Assembly (NCBI RefSeq): GCF_022376445.1
Contig: NW_025955035.1
Coordinates: 124,001-188,000, forward strand
DNA from: Fomitopsis serialis
Lineage: Eukaryota > Basidiomycota > Agaricomycetes > Polyporales > Fomitopsidaceae
DNA length: 64,000 bases
Direction: 5' to 3'
The number at the start of each line of letters is the position of its first letter. Within the stretch, counting starts at the first letter, position 1. The translations under genes and the position numbers were made by a program. The notes below the pieces were generated by a model. The model worked only from the letters and a program-made list of their open reading frames with translations. It was not told the DNA's origin and searched no databases. Positions 11,600 to 21,379 of this stretch are shown here, piece by piece.

Positions 11600-12813
11600 G
11601 GAGGGGAACCGTAGCGATTGGCGGTATGTACAACCGGTACGGTCATCTTTCGCACTGCTGGCGAGGTGAGACCCTCCATTGTGCCGGTGCGCGTTGGATG
11701 TGATTGCCTCTCTACACTGGCATGCGATTGCTACCGCAGGGCCTGGCAGTACCCGTATCTCATGTTTCAGTGTCGGGCTCTTCTGTTATGGTGTGATCAT
11801 CTCGTCGTTTCTATGCGATCGCAGCTGGAGCGCTGCCGCATACTGAAATTATTGCTCTTGAAGTCCGAATTGTTGCACTACAGAAGCGAGATGGCCTTGT
11901 ACATACCGGTGTCGGGCAGCTTTGTCGTGACTGGCGCTCGCTTCGTCTCTCCGGCCTTTGGTACTCACGCTAGGTATCACGTTGAATTGGAATTTGGCCG
12001 TTGTCACTGTCATCTGACGAGTCACTCCAAAGCTTGAGCGTTCATGAACGTTCATTGACGGCTTCCCCGCGTTTGCGCACCGGACGTTCGCCAACGTTCT
12101 CTTCGTACAGCGGTCGAGCCCGCAGCGGGCGTACCCGCACGTGGGCGTACTGAGGGTGGTTCGTGTGGGTACTCATGTTCTACGTATTGGCCGTCTTGGT
12201 GATCGAGTTGTCCATCAACTGGGCGGACGAGAGTTTGCTGAATGCAATGTATGCGTATGATACCGTTTCATGTGAATGTACGCGCGTCGATGCTGAACTC
12301 CAATTGCTCTGCAGCCTTGAACGTAACTGCGTCCCTGCTGGCAGTGGCCTTCCATCGTGCGGGATTCGGTGCGGCCGTACACGTTGTCAACACCGTACTC
12401 CTTACCGGCGCCCGCACTGTAACGAGCAGCTACTTCTACGCGAGCTCACGCATGCTAATCTCACTTGCTCGCAACGGGCATGCTCCTCGTGTGTCCGGGT
12501 GGATCACGGGGCTGACAGTACCTGGACTAATGTGAGTCCGAAAGTCATATAGTGTTACTTTGACAAGACTCGCTGCGTAGAATGTGGTGGCGACTTATGT
12601 CGGTCCGCGCCGTACGGCGGACTGCTCTGGCTCCTCGGGCGCAGGCGTTTCGTATTGTCGGACGAGGTTGACCTCGATATGGATGTTGTATGGGGTCTGG
12701 GCGAGAGTCGACAGATTCGTAAGGAGGCTGCAGAACAGGAGCTAAGGGAACTAGTCGAGAAGGATGCCAAGGGCGTGCAGCAAACGTTCAGACGGCTCCG
12801 AACGTACCTTTAA
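11600..12813 (+). pseudogene. Decayed amino acid permease (APC superfamily, fungal AAP/YAT type)
   Basis: Pieces of a fungal amino acid permease appear in the right order but in changing frames. There is a TM1-like GTVIFRTAGE at about 11640, then after a probable intron GPGSTRISCFSVGLF at about 11740. The conserved EMALYIPVSGSFVV at about 11890 matches the family's GEMATYIPVSGSF. LSINWADESLL lies at about 12200. A longer block (ALNVTASLLAVAFHRAGFG, then SSYFYASSRMLISLARNGHAP) corresponds to the TM6-TM8 region. A hydrophilic tail ends near 12811. Most of the later membrane segments are missing, so no working transporter can be encoded. This is not a copy of the permease at 52.6 kb, which belongs to another APC subgroup. 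Confidence 0.65.
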
Positions 12814-12897
12814 AGATACGATGAGATTGACACTGACTACGGCTCTCATTCAGGAGATAAATGTATGACATATTGCTATGGCTACCTTGTTGTGAAG

Positions 12898-14445
12898 TCA
12901 CACTGCTTGCGTCTGCGCCGCACCCATGTCACGGGGCATGCGAGCACCTGCCGGTGGTGGGTTTTTGGTTCGGAACTCTTTCGCCATCTCATGCCAAGGC
13001 ACCCAAAGAACGTTGTCGTGCGTGTTCACCCATTCGATGAAGCGTTCGATCATGAGCAAGATGTGCGGATGACTGAGTATGGTCGAGCATTATGGTATCA
13101 GTCAGGTTGGGCTCGGGAAAGACATTCTGCTCACCCGCTAACGTCTGGGTGGATGGTGATCGGGAAGATGAACTCCTCTTCCTCGCGATATAGGTATGTG
13201 AACATGTCCTTCCAGATATTCTCAACATCCCGGGGGTCCTGCTATCCAGACGGTGAGACGAGACGTCGCGCTATGCAAGCGTGAATGTCACTTACCCAGC
13301 CATGCATGTTTGGCATGGATTTGACGAACCTAGGCACAGGACGAGTTCAAGAGAGGCAACACTTAGCCGAAGAACACGTACATCAAGGGTTCCATATCAT
13401 CAAGGTACCTTCGAGGTAAAAGTCGTAAATAACTCATCGGGGGACGTTGTGCAAGACACACCAGTTTGCTGGCAGCTCCACCATCCCGGTAGGCTTGCCC
13501 CGTATCAAAGGCTTCATCCACGTCTCCGCCTTTGCGCTGTGATTGATCTTAGTCCAGGTGTCTTCGTCACGCAGATAATACGCCTGCGAACTGTGTGATT
13601 CACATTAGTACGGATCACACTTGGTTCCTTGCGGGAACGCACTCGCGCGCCATATGTGAGTGATCTAGTGAGAGGACTTCAGTCAGCCCGAATATTGCGG
13701 CGGAGAGTAGCATGCTTACCCCATTCGACGCCCTTCTCGAGCAATAGCTCGGTGACAGCTGCAGTCATCTCACACCATGGAGCGACATAGCCTTTCGGAG
13801 GGATATCATTATTGAACTTTGTGAGTAGCTCGAATGTGTGGTCGAGGATGTCCTTTTGCTGCTCGAGAGTGAGCGCGGTAGGATTCTGAAAGCCGGTTTT
13901 GACTGATGCAACTCGTGATCTCTGGCATGTGCGATGCAGGGTATACCTCATGCGAATAACCGTGGAGCCCTCTGACCAACAAGCATCAGAACCGGCACAC
14001 GAAAACACAATGCTAAGTAGCCGACATTTCATGTCCTGCGTCTCTGATCATTGCCACTTGCTCGGGAAAGGTCTCCAAGCTATGCCCTAAAAAAACTAAC
14101 ATCAGATCCCAATAAGCTTCACGAACCCGATGCGTCAATATACACCTGGTATGTTGAATGTCTGCTTCATGTCGTACTTTTTGAACAGCGTGAGCAGGCG
14201 AGGGACACCGACTTCGCCCGCGTACAAGCCCTAAGCGTATCTCGTCGCTCAGCACATCCGAGTCCAGCCACGGTAAAGCACACACTCGTGATATGTCTGT
14301 CACAGAGTCCTCGCCGCCGTACGATCCCAGCCTCATCGGTATCAGTCTAAGCTTCTCGACCGCTGGGTATTGAAATGAAAGCAGCTCACCATCCAGCCAC
14401 AGCATCGATGTCCACGCCAAACCCAATGAGTACCCTACGAACCAT
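12898..14445 (-). CDS. Polysaccharide deacetylase / imidase-like enzyme, copy A (HpPgdA family), 310 aa, 12 exons
   Basis: Twelve exons join without a stop to give 933 nt: 14445-14390, 14331-14286, 14230-14146, 14086-14026, 13971-13947, 13885-13720, 13664-13643, 13590-13462, 13408-13382, 13329-13296, 13241-13135 and 13072-12898. The protein is a NodB-fold hydrolase closest in pattern to Helicobacter pylori PgdA. It has [11 protein letters not shown] at the start, [44 protein letters not shown] and ITIHPDVSG. The likely metal ligands Asp14, His86 and His90 and the catalytic Asp12 are all present at the family positions. There is no signal peptide, so it is probably cytosolic. Copy A differs from B and C in the KTTWFIPG block (here KQTFNIPG) and has a longer C-terminus. 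The substrate is unknown: peptidoglycan-type acetyl groups and cyclic imides are both known for relatives. Confidence 0.85.
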
Positions 14446-15166
14446 CAGTGCAATGGTAAAGCCTGCCGTTGAGGTAGTAGGAGCAGGTACTCGCGGACTT
14501 GACTTCCGCATGCAAGGCGCATGACCTGGTACCGACTCCGACGGAGAGCCATTCGGTGGGATTGAATTAATTGGACTGTCGTAACACGGGAAGCTCAAAA
14601 TAGGTTCTATCGTCCGAAGACGAGTACAACGGCGGCAGTAGCGCAACGGAAGCCTATGGGCGCCTACCGTATGATCTCTGAACTTCCCGGATATTTGTAC
14701 GAGACTGACCATCGGCGTTCCGCAGACGCGAAGGTCTCAACCAGCGGGTCGAAGCGCAAAAATTACATATTGGGTGGAGGACCATTCTGAACAATCGACA
14801 GACGTGGCCAATCCACGCCAGTGTAGTCGGACGAGGTGATTGCGAGATTCCTCATTGGAAAGACCAATCGAAATCGCTTGTGCAGGAGGCTATATATGCC
14901 TCTAAGACGCTCTCCGTGCCACCAGGGCCAACCAGGGCACATACGCTAGGTATGCTCACGCAAGGTTCGTGCCAAACGTTGAGGCGATACACTGCGATTC
15001 AGCTACTTATCATATTATACCTGGTCGGCGGATGGCTGGCCAATGATTCGGTCGCTCACGGTGGTGTTCTTGGCAGCAGTGGACGACTCTCTTTGCGAAT
15101 CCTCCAATCCATCCTCGCAGCCAGGCCACGTGCCGATGACTCTCCGCTATTCATATCTTGCACGGG
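14446..15166. other. Intergenic region
   Basis: No convincing gene was found. The bases just above 14445 on the reverse strand should hold the promoter of deacetylase A. No TATA or other strong element was identified. Confidence 0.4.
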
Positions 15167-15909
15167 CTACTTGGCTGTCGTGGCCAGAGGGACAATATGT
15201 ACAGCAGGGCCGGCCCTCGGCCGCTCCGGGACCGTGAACTCCACAGGCGTAGCACCGAGATACTCAACTCTGTAAGTGACGCCCTCGATCACGCTGAACC
15301 TTTGCTCGCCGGGCGCGATCTGGTCTTCGGGCATGCCCATAGCAGCTTCCCACGACATGAGTTGGTGCATCGCCGGTGAGCAGGGGCCATTGTAGAGTCG
15401 CCAGATAGCGTAGCTTTGTGGCATATGGTCGGGTTTCCGTGAGTCGCGGTCGACGAAGTCGAGGAGGAATTGATGTCCTCTCTCAAGTCCGCCGTCGGAA
15501 AGGCGGATGATAACACTTGAGTCGGGGAGGTCTATGAGGTAGACATTGTCGCCCGGCGCTGGCTTTTCCTGGAAAACAACGTGAGACAGGAACCACTTGT
15601 TACTGGGACGAATGGCAGTGCGCTTACCCCGAGGAAATGCAACTTGCCACCGCCCAACTCCACCATCTTGTTGCATGCATCGTCAAAGTCGGCACGCATA
15701 GCGAGGAGCTCTGCTCTGTCGCCCTCGAATTCTTCGTCCAGCGCCTCGTCCGTCATGCTGGCCAACAGCTGTGGCAACTGGGGGCTGTCGGGGAACCTCT
15801 CCATGAGCAACCTGATAACGTCGTTCCTGGGGACCTGACCGACGTCCGCAGCGCCATGGGTATGCTGGCGGGTGGATGGACAAGGTGTTGCTAGCTCGTT
15901 AGTACCCAT
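15167..15909 (-). CDS. Hypothetical protein, 227 aa, two exons
   Basis: Exons 15909-15628 (282 nt) and 15568-15167 (402 nt) are joined by a 59-nt GT-AG intron in phase 0, giving a clean 684-nt frame. The N-terminal part has helical, acidic sequence (VIRLLMERFPDSPQLPQ, then DEALDEEFEGDRAELLAMR). After the intron the protein looks beta-rich and compact (GDNVYLIDLPDSSVIIRL, then RGHQFLLDFVDRDSR, SYAIWRLYNGPCSP, FSVIEGVTYRVEYLG). No transmembrane segment, signal peptide or known active site is visible. I do not recognise the family. An earlier start or a further 5' exon is possible, because the first 25 residues are of lower quality. Confidence 0.6.
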
Positions 15910-17029
15910 GCGACGAAGATTTCAGCAGCTAGTCACATACCTGGCTCACGGGCTGATCTTGGCCTCGATTGCTCATTCGTTCGATAGACTGGTGCAGGAG
16001 AGGGGTCCCTAGACAAGCCCGGCTAAGACCACGTCTGGTGTATTTGAGCTATGCACTCCAGCATGCATCAGGTCGTTCGTACATCCGAGCCTCGCTTGAC
16101 ACTGATGCGGCTACAGACAACACGCCCTATTACATACGCTCTGCATGGCATACGTGCTTGTGTACGCCTTCTGAGCTCAGAAGATCGATGGAGGTACGTC
16201 GGATAGTGAACAGTCTAATAGTTCGTTAGGGGCAAGTCGTAACACATGCCGTACTTAATTCTGCATCACGAATGTTCGCAGAATTGCGGATCTGGTCAAT
16301 AACTGCCTCATGCAATAGACGTCCTTATACACCCGAGAAGCAGATAGGTTGTGAGCAGCCGGGGAGAAGAATGAGATGTCGAGCGCCGAGACAAGGTCCT
16401 ACAAATGTGCCTCGGTTGCATACCATGAATCAAACCGTGACCGCGACGCATGCGGGGTTTGTGTCGAACCTAGGCATAGAGCATATGTCATCAAGACCAA
16501 TGATAAACGAGAATGGCACGTACTTCACAGTCCTGGGCACCGCGCTGGACGGCCAAAGGTGCATCCCAAGTGACAAAGGACACTCTTACGGCGACGATAG
16601 TTCTCCACCGAGTCGATTAGCAGACGGTGGTTCGTTGTCGCCCTGATCTGGTGGATATGCGGCGCGGCGCACTAATATACACGAACTAAACGACATGACG
16701 AGCGACCGTTCAAAATTGCAAACCAGTTCGTCGGCACTTGGCCAGGTGCGAGATGTCGTTGTAGGAAAGTAAGTCGGGACGGGAGTCGTGCAGAATGAAT
16801 GTTTAAACCATGGCGCACACAAACAAACCCGAAAGCCAGGTAGATGACGGTTGGCGTCGCTGGTAAAGTCGACGGGCGGTGAGTAGCAAGACGCAGCTCG
16901 GTCAACGGGCGCTTGTGGTAGCCACCAACATATACCTATACAGTACCTCGGAATTTGCCGAGAGGTCCACAATCGGGCTCGGGTGAGAGTTGTGTGTACT
17001 GTACTGACCATTCACAGCGGTTTATCAGC
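15910..17029. other. Intergenic region of about 1.1 kb
   Basis: Several short open frames exist on both strands but none resembles a protein domain. The last about 150 bases before 17030 are the probable promoter of the ribosomal protein gene. Confidence 0.45.
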
Positions 17030-17951
17030 ATGAGGTGCGTCCTCACCATCGACCCTGCCAGCATGAACGGTCTGCTCATGCACTCCCAGCGGTTCCAAGC
17101 TCTCGGTTGCAAGCGTGCGGGGCTCCGTCAAGGAGCTTTTGGCTGAGGCCAACGGCGACAAGAAGCGCAACTTCGTTGAGACGATTGAGCTCCAAATTGG
17201 TCTCAAAAACTACGACCCCCAGCGCGACAAGCGTTTCTCGGGCACTGTAAAGTGAGTGGTCTGCGTGCATGCGGTTATATTGTGTATTGACGGCGCCAGA
17301 CTCCCGAACGTCCCCCGTCCTCGCATGTCCATCTGCATCCTGGCTGATGCGGCGACATCGACCGTGCGAAGCAGATTGACCTCGAGTACATGTCTGTGGA
17401 CGATCTCAAAAAGTGCGTATGCATGCCGAGGTATTTATTTTGACGGATATATTCATGCGGACGTGTGCAGGCTTAACAAGAACAAGAAGCTTGTCAAGAA
17501 GCTCGCCAAGAAGTACGATGCTTCTTGGCCTCCGAGACTCTCATCAAGCAGATCCCTCGTCTTCTCGGGCCCGGTCTCTCCAAGGGTGCGCCATGCAGTC
17601 TGTTCAGCATGAGTGGATGAAACTAACTAGTGCTTAGCCGGCAAGTTCCCGACTCCCGTGGCCCACGCTGAGGATCTCTCGAACAAGCTGACCGAGGTCC
17701 GCTCGACCATCAAGTTCCAGCTCAAGAAGGTCTTGTGTTTGGGTGTCGCCGTTGGCCACATTCAGATGACCGATGACCAGGTCCTTGGCAACGTCATGTT
17801 GAGTGCGTTGGCACTAGCCTTTGACTTCGACTTTCTCTCACTCTCACACGCAGGCATCAACTTCCTCGTGTCACTGCTCAAGAAAAACTGGCAGAACGTT
17901 AAGTCGCTCCACATCAAGACTACGATGGGCAAGCCCATTCGTCTCTTCTAA
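17030..17951 (+). CDS. RPL10A: Large ribosomal subunit protein uL1 (RPL10A / RPL1)
   Basis: uL1 forms the L1 stalk of the 60S subunit and helps release deacylated tRNA. The first exon is only ATG-AG (17030-17034). After an intron ending at 17089, exon 2 (17090-17251) encodes the expected [19 protein letters not shown] and [14 protein letters not shown]. Later exons carry [80 protein letters not shown], and the end [17 protein letters not shown] to MGKPIRLF. Family length is about 215-220 residues and is met. Two one-base deletions break the frame, near 17355 (a C lost in the GCGGCG-ACATCG junction) and near 17522 (a T lost before CTTGG). Because the gene is essential and otherwise perfectly conserved, these are most likely sequence errors. 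Confidence 0.93.
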
Positions 17952-18390
17952 GCGGCGTGCTGCTACGAGGAACGGGGACGAGTCCGAGGCCGATCATCGA
18001 GGTTGTTAGCTGTAATGCACCACATGAAGCCCGCACGCTTATACCAACGGTCTGCAGTGGCAGCGCCGATTGGGAGCCGATGCAGCTGTATAACCTCGCT
18101 CACGATTGTTTCTTACACGCCCTCCGCATTACATACATGACCATATATTGCTTGTATCCTTATGACAATGCAGCCATGCCATCCACAGTAATACTGTGAA
18201 TGTACATCACCGTTCGCTCTGAGCGAGCAATTGTCGGCCGGGCTGAGCCTGGCTGAGCGCTGGGGTACGGGTTTTCTATATGTTTTCCTAGACATACCGG
18301 GAAAGGCAAGTATGACGCTCAGCTAAGCCGAAATTTGAGACGCGATCGATATGCAAGCAGTGCAGCGGGGCAGCATCCGTCCGTGCACGC
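17952..18390. other. Intergenic region between uL1 and the ABCF gene
   Basis: This stretch holds the 3' end of uL1 and the promoter of the ABCF gene. No coding feature was recognised. Confidence 0.5.
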
Positions 18391-18410
18391 CTCTCTCTCT
18401 CTCTCTCTCT
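18391..18410 (+). repeat. (CT)10 microsatellite in the leader of the ABCF gene
   Basis: Ten CT units lie 12 bases before the ATG at 18422. Pyrimidine tracts just upstream of the start are common in strongly expressed fungal genes, so this may be part of the core promoter or leader. Confidence 0.85.
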
Positions 18411-18421
18411 CCGCGACCATC

Positions 18422-20793
18422 ATGGCCCCCTCAGCCTCAAAACAAAAGCGTCTCGCAGAAAAGGCCGCAAAGCAGCCTCCAAGGGCACCACAACATCGGG
18501 ATCGACGGACACTCCCAATGGCTCCGTAACCGGCAGTAAGCCAGGCAGCTCCGTGAACACCCCCCTCACGAGCGTGTCCGCCTCCGGCAGCCAGGAGGAC
18601 CTCACGAGCATGGCGAAGCTACAGATCGCCACGGATAGGTGCGTGCTCGGTGCGGATTGCACGGATGGCGGAGGATCGCTTACGGTGCCATGCTCGGGCG
18701 ACGACCTGCAGGAGTGCGGCGGGCGTGCTGGTGTCCGACCCGAAGGGCCGTGATATCAAGATGACTCGTACACGCTGTCTTTCCATGGACGGTTGCTTAT
18801 CGAGGGTGCGGAGGTGTCGCTGAACTACGGGCAACGGTACGGTCTGCTGGGAGAGAACGGCTCTGGAAAGGTGCGTTCGAAAATATCACGGCCTACCATG
18901 TCAGTTCACGAATTCTATCCAGTCGACATTTTGCAATCCATCGCCGAGCGGGATATCGAAATCCCGGAGCACATCGACATCTACCTCGTCAGCGGCGAGG
19001 CAGACCCTCCGACATCAACGCGTGGACTACATCGTCGCCTCCGCGAGAGAAAAGGTGCCAAGCTCGAGCAGCGGATTGAGGATCTGTCCGTCGCAGATGA
19101 GGTCGACGACGTCGCGCTCGAGATGGCGTACGAGGAGCTCGAGGAGATGGACCCGAGCACGTTCGAGGCGAAGGCCTCCAGCATCCTGCACGGTCTCGGC
19201 TTCAGCCAGCAGATGATGGCGCGGCCGACGAAGGACATGTCCGGTGGTTGGCGGATGCGTGTCGCGCTCGCGCGTGCGCTCTTGTCAAGCCGCACCTGCT
19301 GCTTCTCGACGAGCCCACGAACCACCTTGATCTTGAGGCGGTCGTCTGGCTCGAGGCGTACCTGTCGATGTACAACCACATTCTGGTGATCACGTCGCAC
19401 TCACAGGATTTCATGGACACGGTATGCACGAACATCATGGACCTGACGACGAAGAAGACGCTCGTGTACTACGGCGGTAACTACTCGACGTACGTGCGGA
19501 CGAAGCAGGAGAACGAGGTCAACCAGATGAAGCGTACAGCAAGCAGCAGGAGGAAATTGCACACATCAAAAAGTGAGTCGGCTCTGTCATCGTACCCATT
19601 CGTTGACCAATCTCGCGATTGTATTTAGGTTCATTGCCTCTGCGGGAACGTACGCCAACTTGGTCAAGCAAGCCAAGTCAAAGCAGAAAATCATTGACAA
19701 GATGGAGGCGGCTGGGCTGATTGAGAAGATAGAGGTACCGAGACCGCTCCGCTTCCACTTCGAGGATGTCTCGAAGCTGCCCCCGCCCATCCTCGCATTC
19801 AACGACGTCGCCTTCTCGTATTCCGGCAAGAAGAAGACTATCTCTACCAGAATCTCTCCTTCGGTATCGAGTACGTAGACCTCTGGCTGATTATCCCGCG
19901 ATGAACAAGCCGCTGATCGATTCTCGTAGCATGGAGTCCCGCGTTGCGATCGTGGGACAGAACGGTACGGGCAAGTCGACGCTGCTCAACCTGATCACCA
20001 GCTCGCTCCAGCCGACCTCGGGCACGGTCTCGCGGCATGTGAACCTCAAGCTCGCCAAGTATTCACAGCACTCTGCGGACCAACTGCCGTACAACAAGGC
20101 GCCGATCGAGCACTTCCAGTCGCTTTACGCCGAGAAGTACCCGGATAAGGACTTGCAGGTGCGACTTACTCTCTTCAGATCCCCATGGACTAGCTTTTGA
20201 CTTGGTTGTATCATTGCCTCTAGGCTTGGCGCGCTCAGCTCGGTCGGTTTGGTCTGTCAGGCGCACACCAGACCTCGCCGATCAAGCAGCTTTCGGACGG
20301 TCTCCGGAATCGTGTTGTCTTCGCGCAGCTGGCCATGGAGCATCCGCACATATTGCTGCTCGATGAGCCGACGAATCACTTGGACATGGCCTCGATCGAC
20401 GCGCTGGCACTTGCGATCAAAGATTACGAGGGAGGTGTGGTGATCGTATCGCACGACTTCCGTAAGTTCCCGCGAGGCGGCCGTCGTTCGAATTTGATCA
20501 CTCATGGCAATGCATCTTCCTCTCTTGCCAGGTCTTATCTCTCAAGTCGCCGAAGAGCTTTGGGAGGTGAAGGATCGCAAGATCAAGAACCTCACCAAGG
20601 AAGGCCTTACCATCGTCGACTACAAGAACCTTCTCGTGAAAGCCAGTACGTACTTCTCCAGACCCAGACCCGTCTGCGCCCGCACCGGGATGCTTTTGTT
20701 AGGCTTGCGGGTGTTCACATACACTTGGCAGGTTACTCCGCACTGGAGAAGGCGAAGTTGTTCAGCAAGACGACTCAGAAGACGAAGGCGTAG
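18422..20793 (+). CDS. ARB1: ABC-F ATPase, ARB1 / ABCF2 type (ribosome biogenesis)
   Basis: ABC-F proteins are soluble twin-ATPase proteins without membrane domains; yeast Arb1 shuttles between nucleus and cytoplasm and supports 40S and 60S assembly. A basic N-terminus ([11 protein letters not shown]) leads to the first cassette: Walker A GENGSGK at about 18860, split by an intron, signature [15 protein letters not shown] at about 19240, and Walker [16 protein letters not shown] at about 19300. The linker then reads [21 protein letters not shown]. The second cassette has [41 protein letters not shown] and VIVSHDF. It ends [12 protein letters not shown]. About nine one-base deletions interrupt the frame (near 18472, 18762, 18935, 19008, 19022, 19055, 19290, 19530 and 19833), mostly doublets reduced to single bases. 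The conserved frame resumes each time, so sequencing error is the best explanation. Confidence 0.93.
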
Positions 20794-21379
20794 AGCGTCT
20801 CGCCCGGCCTGCCGGCATCGTCCCCGTCGCTCTCGCCGCCTGACCTTAGACAGTCATTGACGACACGCATACGCATACGCATGCATATTTGTAGCCGCAA
20901 CTTGTGCCAACAATCACGATTAGTAGTAATCTGTCCACAGTGGTTCATTCGCCTTATACCACATTGTCTCTTTGATTTCTTGTTTCGTTACACATCTTCC
21001 CCCGCTGTATCAGTCAGTACAATCATGTAGTAGACGAGCGATGGCATTCACAATGTATACGCAGCACCCAAGATGCAGCATGCCAAGTAAAAATTGTCTG
21101 AACGTCATCTGTCAGTGTGTCGGTCTTTCCAGAGATCACGGCGCTACACATAATCGTGAGTCAAAGTACAGTCAGAATACAGCCTTGTTCTGTATGCGTC
21201 CATCATCGTTCCTACGACGCTGTCAGCGACAAATGGGAGCAAGAAGGCTCAATTTGTATGATGGCGTTTGGCAGGGAAGACGAGGAAGGGAAGGGAAGCC
21301 GGGTGGCCAGACTGGCAGCGCTACTAGTGCGCCTCGCAGCCTCTGGGTTCTCAAGTCGTCTGCGGCCGATCTGCACCCA
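20794..21379. other. Convergent 3' intergenic region
   Basis: This lies between the ABCF gene (+) and the PP4 catalytic subunit gene (-). It must contain both transcript ends. No gene or clear terminator was recognised. Confidence 0.5.

Noticed and set aside
12898..14445. Deacetylase copy A as a pseudogene
   Set aside because: The short, scattered open frames first suggested decay, but the twelve exons splice to an uninterrupted 933-nt frame with all active-site residues.
18391..18410. CT repeat as a transposon end or CRISPR-like repeat
   Set aside because: It is a simple dinucleotide run in a leader position with no spacers or inverted partner.
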